Shown piece after piece: positions 36,253 through 44,846 of a stretch of 64,000 nt of DNA. The stretch's first letter is position 1. The number at the start of each line of letters is the position of its first letter. The DNA lies in contig NZ_AP019860.1 in assembly GCF_009002475.1 (NCBI RefSeq), positions 124,001-188,000 of the forward strand. The letters are read 5' to 3'. The notes beneath the pieces are model-generated. The model saw nothing but the letters and a program-made list of their open reading frames with translations. It searched no databases and was not told the origin of the DNA. The stretch is from Candidatus Uabimicrobium amorphum. GTDB lineage: Bacteria > Planctomycetota > Uabimicrobiia > Uabimicrobiales > Uabimicrobiaceae. The position numbers and the translations under genes are program-made.

Positions 36253-36818
36253 TGAACAAACCGTGTGTAGGCTTTATTGAATTTACTTCTATTGCGAAGG
36301 GTATGGAATCCGTAGATGCGTTACTTAAAAAAGCGGAGGTACGCATCTTAGTTGCACAAACAATAAGTTCGGGAAAATACATCGTAATGTTCGATGGAGA
36401 GGTAGATGAGGTAAAAAGTTCATTTACCGAAGGTTTACGAATAGGTGCATATAGCGTTGTGGATTCTTTTGTTTTGCCCAATATTCATCCGGCCATTATT
36501 AAAATGTTAAAGTCACAACCAAACACAAACAATTTAAATGCTATTGGTATACTGGAAACAACAGCATGTGCAACATGTATTGAAGGTGCGGACTGTGCTT
36601 TAAAAACAGCAAGTGTTGAACTTGTGAAGATACATTTGGCAAAAGGAATTGCGGGAAATGCTTACTTTGTGATAAACGGAGAAGTGGATAACATTGAAAC
36701 GGCAATGATTGCAGCAACGAGAATTGCAAAACGCAAAAACACCCTTATTGAACAAGTTGTTATTTCCCAAGTGACACCCGAAATTATACAAGCATTTCGC
36801 CCAGCATTGCAGTTGTAG
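36252..36818 (+). CDS. Trimeric microcompartment shell protein (BMC-T), single-disc type
   Basis: 188 residues with two BMC domains resembling the Haliangium BMC-T1 single-layer trimer: VGFIEFTSIAKGMESVDALL, ISSGKYIVMFDGEVDEV in the first half; AIGILETTACATCIEGADCALK and KGIAGNAYFVINGEVDNIETA in the second. Such proteins incorporate into the facets and can carry a larger pore. Translation is coupled to the previous shell gene by a 1-nt overlap. The next gene starts 2 nt after its stop. Confidence 0.93.
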   Translation: MNKPCVGFIEFTSIAKGMESVDALLKKAEVRILVAQTISSGKYIVMFDGEVDEVKSSFTEGLRIGAYSVVDSFVLPNIHPAIIKMLKSQPNTNNLNAIGILETTACATCIEGADCALKTASVELVKIHLAKGIAGNAYFVINGEVDNIETAMIAATRIAKRKNTLIEQVVISQVTPEIIQAFRPALQL

Positions 36819-36819
36819 T

Positions 36820-38277
36820 ATGAAATTTGAAGCCTTTTATGTTTCATTGCTGAGTCTTGTTGTTTGTAGTGTACTCTTTGTGGTGAATGGTGGAATTGAA
36901 CCGATAGTTAAAATTTCTCCCCCTCCCCCCAAACCCCTACTCAAAAAACAAGAACAGATTGCTATTTCTTCTCCCCAAAGTGCAAAAATTCCCCAAGAGT
37001 ACATATCATGGAAGCAAAAGGGGGAGATCGCAGAAAAAAAAGGTGAGCTTACATTAGCAATACGTTGTTATTCTTGGGCCTTGAGTTTTTACTCCGATCA
37101 TATTCTCCAACAGAGAATTTCTGAACTTACGCAAAAAATAAGTCGCAAAGATGCGCAGTTGTTACGCGTTTATGATACATGGCAACGAGGGCTGTATTAT
37201 GAAAATAATGGAAAATACAGCGAAGCGGTTGTCTATTATGAGAAAATCAAAGATCACCCTCTTCTTGCAAAAAAAGTGCGACAAAGAATAGAGTACTGTC
37301 GCGAAAGAATACTTCGCGACGAAGAAAGTAAGAGTAAGTTAGATATTGCGCAGAAGCTACAACAACAAGGAGAGTTTGCAAAGGCATTAAAAATGTATGC
37401 TTCTGTCAACACTCTACACGCCAAAACAAAAATAAAAACTTTGCGCAAAATTTACAAAATACATAAACGTATACGAGACAAAGTTCGCCAGTTACTAAAA
37501 GAAAAACGCTATATTTACGCCCTGCGCTACATATCTCACCCGTCGCTCAACAAAAATTATTTTAAAAAACTATTTCCACGTTTACCTGCTAAAGTTCATG
37601 ATCTTTTGGTTTTTATTCCTCGTGGAAACTTTGTCTTTGGAAATGATGAAGAAAAAGACGAAACGCCTAGAAAAATTATACTTTTGTCAGCATTTTATAT
37701 ACGTAAATACGAAGTGACAAATGCCGAGTATTACGATTATGTGAAATCGGCCAATGTGAACCCTCCACAACATTGGCAGTTGGGAAAGCCAGCACAGCAA
37801 AATTTACAAAAGCCAGTCACAGGCGTATCATGGAATGATGCTGTGGGGTATTGTAATTGGATGGGAGTACGACTTCCTACTGAAAAAGAATGGGAAAAGG
37901 CGGCACGAGGCGATGAGGGATTTGTTTACCCTTGGGGAAATAAATTTTATCAAAAATATGCCAATACCATAGAGGAGGGCTTACGGGACACAGCCTTTGT
38001 AGGGCAATTTTCTTCTGGAAAATCTTCCTACGGTTGTTATGATATGATAGGTAACGTTTTAGAGTGGACAGCGGACAATTATCAAAGCTATGAAGGAAAT
38101 CCACATCTTCTCACTATACGACCAGGATATAAGGTGGCACGAGGCGGTAGTTGGTATTATAAAGGAAATACGTTACGTTGCAGTAAGCGCTATCCACAAC
38201 AACCACAAGTTAAGATGTTGGCGTTAGGATTTCGATATGTTATTGATGCGAATCAGATAGGAACCAGGCATGAATAA
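36820..38277 (+). CDS. Exported SUMF1-domain protein with TPR-like N-terminus
   Basis: 485 residues. N-terminal hydrophobic anchor (about 6-25, VSLLSLVVCSVLFVVNGG), a Pro-rich linker, a helical region (about 65-250) with TPR-like pairs (AIRCYSWALSFYSDH, EAVVYYEKI, AKALKMYASV), then a formylglycine-generating-enzyme-type (SUMF1/FGE-sulfatase) domain: PRGNFVFGNDEEKDETPR, YEVTNAEYYDYV, PVTGVSWNDAVGYCNWMG, RLPTEKEWEKAARG, YDMIGNVLEWT and VARGGSWYY. The paired catalytic cysteines of true FGE are not clearly present, so it is more likely a ligand-binding variant. It begins 2 nt after a shell gene, so it is probably on the microcompartment transcript, an unusual neighbour. Confidence 0.85.
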   Translation: MKFEAFYVSLLSLVVCSVLFVVNGGIEPIVKISPPPPKPLLKKQEQIAISSPQSAKIPQEYISWKQKGEIAEKKGELTLAIRCYSWALSFYSDHILQQRISELTQKISRKDAQLLRVYDTWQRGLYYENNGKYSEAVVYYEKIKDHPLLAKKVRQRIEYCRERILRDEESKSKLDIAQKLQQQGEFAKALKMYASVNTLHAKTKIKTLRKIYKIHKRIRDKVRQLLKEKRYIYALRYISHPSLNKNYFKKLFPRLPAKVHDLLVFIPRGNFVFGNDEEKDETPRKIILLSAFYIRKYEVTNAEYYDYVKSANVNPPQHWQLGKPAQQNLQKPVTGVSWNDAVGYCNWMGVRLPTEKEWEKAARGDEGFVYPWGNKFYQKYANTIEEGLRDTAFVGQFSSGKSSYGCYDMIGNVLEWTADNYQSYEGNPHLLTIRPGYKVARGGSWYYKGNTLRCSKRYPQQPQVKMLALGFRYVIDANQIGTRHE

Positions 38278-38866
38278 GTTATATATATATGTTGTTTTAG
38301 CTATTGTTTTTGCTGGTTGCGTTAGTTCCACAAACAATGTACAGACAACCACAGAAGAAACCTCTGAGGAACGAATACCAAGGTTAATTCAAATTATGCA
38401 TTTGTCCAAAGGTCAAGATTATTGGCGTTTATGTCAAGAAATCATTGATTATGGCGATGAAGCCTTGGTTCATCTTGGCAAAAATATTACTAGTTTTTCA
38501 CCAAAAGTTCGCACAGGATGCATGTATTGTATTGCGCGGATATACAAGAATAATCAATCACAAGAAGCTTTGGAATTAAAAGAAAATATTTATAAACGCT
38601 TGGAGGATACGGTTGATTTTGTCCAGTTAGAAGCGGCAGCTTCACTTTGTGATATGGATGACTATCGTGGAGTACCAGTGCTGATTGGGATTGGATTGAG
38701 AAATAACAATATGGGTATACGTTTTCGTTCTCAACAAACATTGAGATCCGTATTCAAAATGAACTTTAATTACCGTTATAATGTTTCGCAAAAAGATCGC
38801 GAAGCAGGCATTAATCGTTGGGAAAAATGGTGGGAAGACAATAAAGGCAAGTATGTGAAAATCTAG
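38270..38866 (+). CDS. HEAT-repeat lipoprotein
   Basis: 198 residues. A lipoprotein signal peptide (MNKLYIYVVLAIVFAGC) has a lipobox LAIVFAGC with Cys at residue 17. The mature part has alpha-helical pairs (VRTGCMYCIARIYKN, DFVQLEAAASLCDM, MGIRFRSQQTLRSV) like HEAT/Armadillo repeats, then a Trp-rich end (GINRWEKWWEDNKG). Its start overlaps the preceding gene by 8 bp, so the pair is co-translated. A strong terminator follows. Function unknown; a periplasmic scaffold is likely. Confidence 0.72.
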   Translation: MNKLYIYVVLAIVFAGCVSSTNNVQTTTEETSEERIPRLIQIMHLSKGQDYWRLCQEIIDYGDEALVHLGKNITSFSPKVRTGCMYCIARIYKNNQSQEALELKENIYKRLEDTVDFVQLEAAASLCDMDDYRGVPVLIGIGLRNNNMGIRFRSQQTLRSVFKMNFNYRYNVSQKDREAGINRWEKWWEDNKGKYVKI

Positions 38867-38878
38867 TAGCAAAATTTT

Positions 38879-38921
38879 ATCCCCCCAAATTCTTGTGGAT
38901 TCAGGGGGATTTATTTTTTTC
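38879..38921. terminator. Rho-independent terminator
   Basis: Stem ATCCCCC/GGGGGAT (38879-38885 and 38904-38910) around an internal A/T-rich loop, followed by a T-rich run on the plus strand and preceded by A/T on the other side. It ends the microcompartment-SUMF1-lipoprotein transcript and serves the convergent kinase/phosphatase gene as well. Confidence 0.85.
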
Positions 38922-38960
38922 TTGTTATATCAAGAAAATTAGGTCTTTAAGTGAAACCTA

Positions 38961-40910
38961 CTATAAGACCTTCACTCCGATCACTGCAATATCATCCTGT
39001 TGTTTTTCAGCCCCTACAAATTCTTCCACAGATTTTTCTATGTTACCTAAGATAGTCTGGATATTATTTTCGCTACTGCGGATGGTTTCGCATAGTTTTT
39101 CCATACCATACTCTTCTTGCTCTGAATTCATAGCTTCGGTAACACCATCTGTGTATTGGATTAAACAATCGCCTGGCTGCAACTGAATTTGCATTTCTTG
39201 CAATTCGCATTGTGCAAACATTCCGATACATTTTCCTTCGGGGTGATAGGTTGTAATAGGCTTTGCACGATTAGGGTTGTAAAGAATCAATGGATTGTGC
39301 CCTGCACGACTAAAGCGTAGGGTTTTCTTTTCCCTATTAATGATTCCATAAAACACTGTGGCAAATGTTGTTTGATCCAAATCAGGAAATACTTCCTTGT
39401 TGGCATGTTTCAAAGCATCCGTTGTGGAAGCATATTGTTTTGCAAAAATCTTTACCGCCATTTTAATCATACCAACGATAATTGCCGCTTCAATACCATG
39501 GCCTGTGACATCACCGATAACAATACCAATTTCTTTATCGTTAAGCTCAATAAAGTCGTAAAAATCCCCACCCACATCTGCATATGGTTTAAAAAGTGCA
39601 TCAAATTCAAAATTTTCTACCTCAACTTTTTGAGGTAACATACTCATGGCACTTTCGGCTATTTTTTGACTGTTATATTTGTCAGGAGAAACGGCCGCTT
39701 TTAATGCTAAGATAAATTCTGTGATACTTTGAAAACGCTTTTCTGGATTATACTCAAGAGCCTTTAATATCATGTCGCTGATTGTTCTTGGAATATGCTG
39801 ATTTACCTCGTGTGGCCGCGGAGGGGGGATTCTTTTGTGTATACAACTGAAGAAATCGCGGATGTTTTTTGTATCATAGGGCGTTTGTCCGCAAAGACAA
39901 CGATAGAAAACAGCACCTAAGGAGTAAACATCTGATCGATGGTCGGCTTTCGAGGCATCAAGTAATTGCTCGGGTGCAATGTAACCTACCATTCCCATTC
40001 CTTGTCCTGGTTGTGTTAACGAAGTCACTTCGTCGTTCAAACATTTTGCTAGGCCAAGACCAATTAGTTTTGGGACGTCTTCTTCACCCACTAGAATGTT
40101 GGATGGATTTATATCGCGGTGAATGATATTGTGTTTGTTTGCAAATTCCAACGCACTTGCTATACGTCCGATTACAAGGCGTGAACGATCCAATGGTAGT
40201 TTGCCATATTCTTTGAGTAGCGCGTTTAAATTTTGCCCTTCAACATATTCCATCACAATGTAGTATATACCGCGCTTATCTAGGCGACCACTATCAAAGA
40301 TTTGTACTATGTTGGGATGTGTTAATACGCTGGCTACTTTGGCAACATTTGCGAAACGCTTTATTGCTTTTGGATTTTGGATTAAACGACTAACTAAAGT
40401 CTTGATGGCAACAGGACGGTTTAATCCTAGGTGAGTTGCTTTATAAACAACCGCCATACCTCCTTCACCAACGCGTCGCTCTATGCGATATCCATTGATA
40501 ATTTCTCCAGGTTGTAAAATTTGGTCTCCTGGAGGAGGTGGGGTGGGAGGATCTGCGATAGCGCCTTGGTTGCCTTGCGCCAGTTCCAAAGAAACAATTA
40601 CCGAACTACTACTGGCCAAACGGATTTGTTCTCCACCCTTTAACTGCGCGCGGCCATGTATTCGTTGTTTATTTACAAATGTTCCATTACGGCTTGCTAA
40701 ATCTTCTACAAATACTTCACCATTTACACATGATATTTTGCAGTGTTCACGCGAAATATTCTTATCGTTTACCCATAATTGGACATTTTGTCCTCTACCA
40801 ATAATTAAGCTGTCACCCGATTTTAGAGTACTTAGTATAGTTCTTGGTTTTTTGTCTACTTCGTATAAGATAAGAGTTAGCTTGACAACTGTATTCTCAT
40901 CAATAACCAT
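38961..40910 (-). CDS. FHA-kinase-PP2C (SpoIIE-type) fusion
   Basis: 649 residues in three parts. An FHA domain (about 20-105: SLIIGRGQNVQLWVNDKNIS, SRNGTF). A Hanks kinase (about 138-400) with RVGEGGMAVVYKA, VAIKTL, HRDINPSN (about 264), but DFG replaced by GLG at LIGLGLAK (about 283), so metal coordination is doubtful. A C-terminal SpoIIE/RsbU-type PP2C phosphatase (about 440-649) has the expected metal motifs DVGGDFYD, GDVTGHG, YTDGVTEA and QDDIAVIGV. Such phosphatases dephosphorylate STAS antagonists in partner switching, and a STAS-ATPase protein is encoded nearby at 42642. No transmembrane segment. Start ATG 40910 faces a 653-nt intergenic gap. Confidence 0.9.
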   Translation of the reverse strand: MVIDENTVVKLTLILYEVDKKPRTILSTLKSGDSLIIGRGQNVQLWVNDKNISREHCKISCVNGEVFVEDLASRNGTFVNKQRIHGRAQLKGGEQIRLASSSSVIVSLELAQGNQGAIADPPTPPPPGDQILQPGEIINGYRIERRVGEGGMAVVYKATHLGLNRPVAIKTLVSRLIQNPKAIKRFANVAKVASVLTHPNIVQIFDSGRLDKRGIYYIVMEYVEGQNLNALLKEYGKLPLDRSRLVIGRIASALEFANKHNIIHRDINPSNILVGEEDVPKLIGLGLAKCLNDEVTSLTQPGQGMGMVGYIAPEQLLDASKADHRSDVYSLGAVFYRCLCGQTPYDTKNIRDFFSCIHKRIPPPRPHEVNQHIPRTISDMILKALEYNPEKRFQSITEFILALKAAVSPDKYNSQKIAESAMSMLPQKVEVENFEFDALFKPYADVGGDFYDFIELNDKEIGIVIGDVTGHGIEAAIIVGMIKMAVKIFAKQYASTTDALKHANKEVFPDLDQTTFATVFYGIINREKKTLRFSRAGHNPLILYNPNRAKPITTYHPEGKCIGMFAQCELQEMQIQLQPGDCLIQYTDGVTEAMNSEQEEYGMEKLCETIRSSENNIQTILGNIEKSVEEFVGAEKQQDDIAVIGVKVL

Positions 40911-41563
40911 ACTTATGCCATTTCATAGTTAAGTGTGTGTGAATGGGAATGATATAAATATGTAACAAAATTTAGGGCACGCCCTAGTGTGCGTTGATAT
41001 TTGTATGAAGCCTTAGTTTTCACGACTAAACTTCAATACAAGTTTTTATTCTTGCAGCTAGGAATTAATATACTGTTACTATTTTAGCATAAATTTCAGC
41101 ATAATATAGATTTTTTTATATTTTTAAAGATATTAATTAGGTAACTTTAGGTCAATTGACATCCTAAGGTGGAGTTAGTTGGATGTATTTATTAAGACTT
41201 GTTACTAAGTGGCTCACATTACAATAAAAATCTTTTTGTTCTATTTGTTGTGTGGCCTTAAAAAATCTATTTCTATCGCCCTTTAGCCTTTTTATGTTAA
41301 CAAATATAATTTTTTATGTCAAACGATCTGTTTTTATTTTTATCGCTTTTTTACCAATGGTTCATACAAGTAAGTAAGTTGTAAAAATCTAAAGATCACA
41401 GTTATTTTTCATTGAAAACCTGTAATTAATCAGTACAATAATCTCTAATAGAAAATCTATTATTATAAATAACTTAATGTAGTGGTATTTCTTACATTTA
41501 TACTGTGGTGAAAACAACCGTTTTTCTTTGAATTTTTTAATAATTGTTTTGTGACAAAAACTT
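40911..41563. other. 653-nt intergenic region, divergent control
   Basis: AT-rich gap between two divergent genes. It contains a near-palindrome AGGGCacGCCCT at about 40975-40986 and a small stem TTAGT/ACTAA around 41015-41031, plus several TTGACA/TATAAT-like fragments that do not pair convincingly. No coding capacity, tRNA or known RNA motif is recognised. Confidence 0.5.
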
Positions 41564-42622
41564 ATGGAACGACCTCTTGTACCCAACTATGAAAAACTCG
41601 ATCGTTTTGACTTTGTTGTTCCTGCTGGGGCGACGAATTGTCGCTTAGATCAGTACTTGGTAAATTGCTTTTCTCAATATACACGCTCTTTTATCACAAA
41701 GCTGATTAAAAACGGTGATATAACCGTAAATGGAAATACTGTAAAGCCAAGCTCTAAAATCAAAGTAGGGCATAGAATTTTTATTTCTCTCCCACAACTA
41801 GAACCACTGGAATTAAAGCCAGAGGCCATACCCTTAGACATTCTATATGAAGATGAGTATATGGCAGCTGTCAATAAACAACCTGATTTAGTTGTTCATC
41901 CCGTCAAAGGACAAAATGGAGGAACTTTGGTAAATGGTTTGTTGCATCATTTTGCAAATTTGTCGGAAATAAATGGTTATATTCGTCCTGGGATAGTTCA
42001 CCGCCTTGATCGTTTTACAAGTGGCGTCATACTAATCGCCAAAACCAACTATGCGCATGCTTTTTTAGCAAAGCAGTTTGAAAACCGTGAAATACAAAAA
42101 GAGTATATCGCGATAACAGAAAAACCAATTGAATGTAAAAAAGGCAATATAAGTCTCCCTATCGGGACAGATCCTCGTTGTAGGGAAAAGATGTGTGTAA
42201 ATCATGGCGGTAGACCCTCAGAAACAAATTATGAAGTTCTTTGCAACTATGCTCAGTTTTCTTTTGTTCATGTTTTTCCAAAAACAGGGCGTACTCATCA
42301 AATACGAGTCCATCTTAAGTCTTTGGGAAATCCAATAGTTGCTGATGATTTATATGGGGCAAATCCTAACTTAACAGTGGATGACATTCTCAAAAGTTTT
42401 ACAGGTGAAAATGTAAAATATGAAAAACAGCTTGCGGAAGAAAATCTTTGTGGTACATTGATTGACCGACAAGCACTTCATGCGTGGAAAATAAAATTTA
42501 TACACCCGCAGACAAAAAAAGAGATGCTTATCCATGCCCCGTTACCACTAGATTTTCAAAAAGTGTTAAAAGCACTAAACATACTTTGGCCGAATACGGT
42601 AGTGGATAAGTTTTTATCATAA
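41564..42622 (+). CDS. RluA/RluD-family pseudouridine synthase
   Basis: Isomerises uridine to pseudouridine in rRNA or tRNA. 352 residues: an N-terminal S4 RNA-binding domain (about 30-90, RLDQYLVNCFSQYTRSFITK) then the catalytic domain with PGIVHRLDRFTSG, where the Asp of HRLDRFTSG is the nucleophile, and KTGRTHQIRVHL. The overall layout fits RluD (23S helix 69) or the related RluC/TruC types. The C-terminal part has a lengthened loop (GANPNLTVDDILKSF) compared with the minimal family. It stands 19 nt before the STAS-ATPase gene. The exact modified nucleotide cannot be decided from sequence. Confidence 0.9.
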   Translation: MERPLVPNYEKLDRFDFVVPAGATNCRLDQYLVNCFSQYTRSFITKLIKNGDITVNGNTVKPSSKIKVGHRIFISLPQLEPLELKPEAIPLDILYEDEYMAAVNKQPDLVVHPVKGQNGGTLVNGLLHHFANLSEINGYIRPGIVHRLDRFTSGVILIAKTNYAHAFLAKQFENREIQKEYIAITEKPIECKKGNISLPIGTDPRCREKMCVNHGGRPSETNYEVLCNYAQFSFVHVFPKTGRTHQIRVHLKSLGNPIVADDLYGANPNLTVDDILKSFTGENVKYEKQLAEENLCGTLIDRQALHAWKIKFIHPQTKKEMLIHAPLPLDFQKVLKALNILWPNTVVDKFLS

Positions 42623-42641
42623 GGTAAAGAAGAGTGACAAT

Positions 42642-43775
42642 ATGCAAAACGTAACCACGAATTTCTCATACGATGCAGAAGACAAAAGAATCGGTATTAT
42701 TAGCATTTCGGGCATGATAGATTTGTCTAATGTTGGAGACTTTTCGCAATTTTTGGATAAAGTCTTGGAAGTGACCTGTAATATTTTGATATTCAATCTT
42801 AGTGGATTGACGTATATGAATAGTACTGGTTTTGGAGCTTTAACCTCTAGAGCAATGAATGAACCGAAGTTTAAAATTATTTTTTGCAATTTAGAAAGTA
42901 ATATTAGCGAAGTTTTTTCCATGTTTGGTCTTGATAACGTTTGTGATATCCTTCCCGATTTAGAATCGGCGATGGAAGTAGCAAAAACTCTAGTTGAGGA
43001 CGGGACATATGATCGAGAATCTTCTATAGAGGAAATAGAGGAACTAGAGGACGAAAGTGAACGAGAATTACATGTTGAAGAAGAGCAAAATACCAGTCAG
43101 GTGACAACCGAAGCGACAAATGCTACCGCAAACTCCGCAGCGAGAATGCCCACGCCTACGGATGGAACACCTTCGACACATGTTCAATTTCCTACAATAA
43201 AGCGATGTTTGTCTTGTGGGAAGAAGATTAATTTTCGAACAACTGGTCACTATCGATGTCCACGATGTAAGTCCATTTTATTTATAAATAACGAGGGAAC
43301 GCTAAACCTCATTGAAAACCCCTTATCTCCGTCTTTGCCCGCGGTACCTGAAAACGAAGGTGCGCCAGATGAAATTACTATTATTTTTCCTTCTGATACG
43401 AACTACTTGAGCAAAATTCGCGATTTTATTATGTCTTTCACTAAGGCAACATTTGACGACCAACAGCGCGATAGTATCACTATGGCTGTAGATGAAGCGT
43501 GTAGCAATGCCATTGAACATGCGCATCATTTTGACCGCAATAAAAAAATTCACATGTCTGTTTTAATCAACGAAGAATTTTTCTCCATTACCATTACTGA
43601 TAGCGGTGTCAATACCTTTAGTGAACATCTAGTTCAGCCTGATGACGACCAGATTAAGAAATCCGGTAGAGGCATGGGACTTATTTTAATGAGAAGAATG
43701 ATGGATGAGGTCAATATTCGCAAAACCGAAACAAATGGTACATCTATCAGTTTAGTTAAATACGCAAAAGCATAA
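42642..43775 (+). CDS. STAS-zinc ribbon-RsbW-type ATPase fusion
   Basis: 377 residues in which the usual antagonist and anti-sigma factor are joined. Residues 5-115 form a STAS domain (GIISISGMIDLSNVGDF, IFNLSGLTYMNSTGFGALTS), with Ser61 in NST at the position phosphorylated in SpoIIAA/RsbV. An acidic linker (about 120-185) leads to a CxxC...CxxC zinc ribbon (CLSCGKK, CPRCKS; about 188-212), then a HATPase_c domain of RsbW/SpoIIAB type (about 235-377) with the N-box MAVDEACSNAIEHAH, DSG and GRGMGLILMRRM. The phosphatase for such a switch is likely the SpoIIE-type domain encoded at 38961. Target sigma factor unknown; none is in this window. Confidence 0.9.
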   Translation: MQNVTTNFSYDAEDKRIGIISISGMIDLSNVGDFSQFLDKVLEVTCNILIFNLSGLTYMNSTGFGALTSRAMNEPKFKIIFCNLESNISEVFSMFGLDNVCDILPDLESAMEVAKTLVEDGTYDRESSIEEIEELEDESERELHVEEEQNTSQVTTEATNATANSAARMPTPTDGTPSTHVQFPTIKRCLSCGKKINFRTTGHYRCPRCKSILFINNEGTLNLIENPLSPSLPAVPENEGAPDEITIIFPSDTNYLSKIRDFIMSFTKATFDDQQRDSITMAVDEACSNAIEHAHHFDRNKKIHMSVLINEEFFSITITDSGVNTFSEHLVQPDDDQIKKSGRGMGLILMRRMMDEVNIRKTETNGTSISLVKYAKA

Positions 43776-43910
43776 TTCTATAGTTAGATAGCAAAATGGT
43801 TTTATAATTTTGATTGTGAGTAGGAACTATCCAACACTTGATACGAACAAACTGTAAAAACACAACTGCTTTTAGATGTAGTTTCAAATAAAGCGAACTG
43901 TTGGGCATAA

Positions 43911-44297
43911 TTACCCAATAATTGATTTGAGTGTTTTTAAATTTACTATAATGTAAACAATCGATATCAAACTTATAATAATGCAAACGCCCCAAACAAT
44001 GTAGTATAGATTTGCCGGATTTTTAGGAGAGATAATGACACTACTACGGTTATGGTTAAACTCTTCTTGAGTTGTTTCATTTTCTTCTTCTACGATTTTA
44101 TGACAAGACGGACACTTATCCAAATTGTTTGAAAACGGTATTTTGCATTCATCACATTCTAAATTTAGAACTGCTTCTGAATCTATTTTGGGTATTGTTA
44201 CTTTTCTTTGGCAAAGAGGGCAATGTAGTTGACGTCCTATTTTTTTTACGGAAGTTTTAATCCTCTTTCCACATTCACATTTAAATTTTATTTTCAT
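43911..44297 (-). CDS. Zinc-ribbon membrane protein A
   Basis: 128 residues. Two zinc-ribbon-like parts: CECGKRIKTSVKKIGRQ with CPLCQRK (about 8-31) and CDECKIPFSN with CPSCHKI (about 49-67), then a charged linker and one transmembrane helix near residue 100 (YYIVWGVCIIISLISIVYII). It is a paralogue of the divergently transcribed neighbour at 44318 by its opening (K(I/L)(K/R)C-CGxx), with only 20 nt between start codons. The ribbons may sense metal or nucleic acid; unknown. Confidence 0.65.
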   Translation of the reverse strand: MKIKFKCECGKRIKTSVKKIGRQLHCPLCQRKVTIPKIDSEAVLNLECDECKIPFSNNLDKCPSCHKIVEEENETTQEEFNHNRSSVIISPKNPANLYYIVWGVCIIISLISIVYIIVNLKTLKSIIG

Positions 44298-44317
44298 TTT
44301 TTTTTCGGGAGATTTTC

Positions 44318-44836
44318 ATGCCTTTAAAGATTAGGTGTTCCTGTGGAGCCATACTTTTAGCTCCAGAGGAAAGAATTGGCCAGACGGGAAAATGTCCTTC
44401 CTGTAACCGTTCAATCGCTGTAGATCTTTCTATGTCTAAAACACAAGAAATTATGCATAAGTTGGAACTGGAAAAAACTCAGCGAATGGAACAGCAACAA
44501 CTGAGCTCCACCCAACCTATGAATTCAAATATAGCAAAAAAATCTCTTATCCACAAGATGCTAGCACTATTAATTTACATTGTTTTCTTAGCATTAGTTT
44601 TCGGAATCACTATTCTACATTACAGCGAAGATATCCGTACGGTTGAAATCGAGAGTGCTGTTTTGAAAGATACATGGGAAGATTGTAAAGAACCACTTTA
44701 TGAAATTCGCGAAATACATCGAGCATGGTTTCGAAAAATGTTCGGAGGAAAAAATACCAGTAACGACTCTAGCGAAATGGTTGAACGTAAAATTAATGAA
44801 TTGTGGTACAAAAAGGTTATTTTGCAGAAACAGTAG
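44318..44836 (+). CDS. Zinc-ribbon membrane protein B
   Basis: 172 residues. N-terminal CSCGAILLAPEERIGQTGKCPSC zinc ribbon (about 7-30 in this protein; two CxC/CxxC pairs), a Gln/Glu-rich linker, one transmembrane helix (about 88-108, MLALLIYIVFLALVFGITIL), then a helical extracytoplasmic part of about 65 residues ending in KVILQKQ. Start ATG has a GGGAG site. Divergent from its paralogue; both share the ribbon-then-helix design seen also in the 31400 gene. Function unknown. Confidence 0.65.
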   Translation: MPLKIRCSCGAILLAPEERIGQTGKCPSCNRSIAVDLSMSKTQEIMHKLELEKTQRMEQQQLSSTQPMNSNIAKKSLIHKMLALLIYIVFLALVFGITILHYSEDIRTVEIESAVLKDTWEDCKEPLYEIREIHRAWFRKMFGGKNTSNDSSEMVERKINELWYKKVILQKQ

Positions 44837-44846
44837 GTGCAAACAT

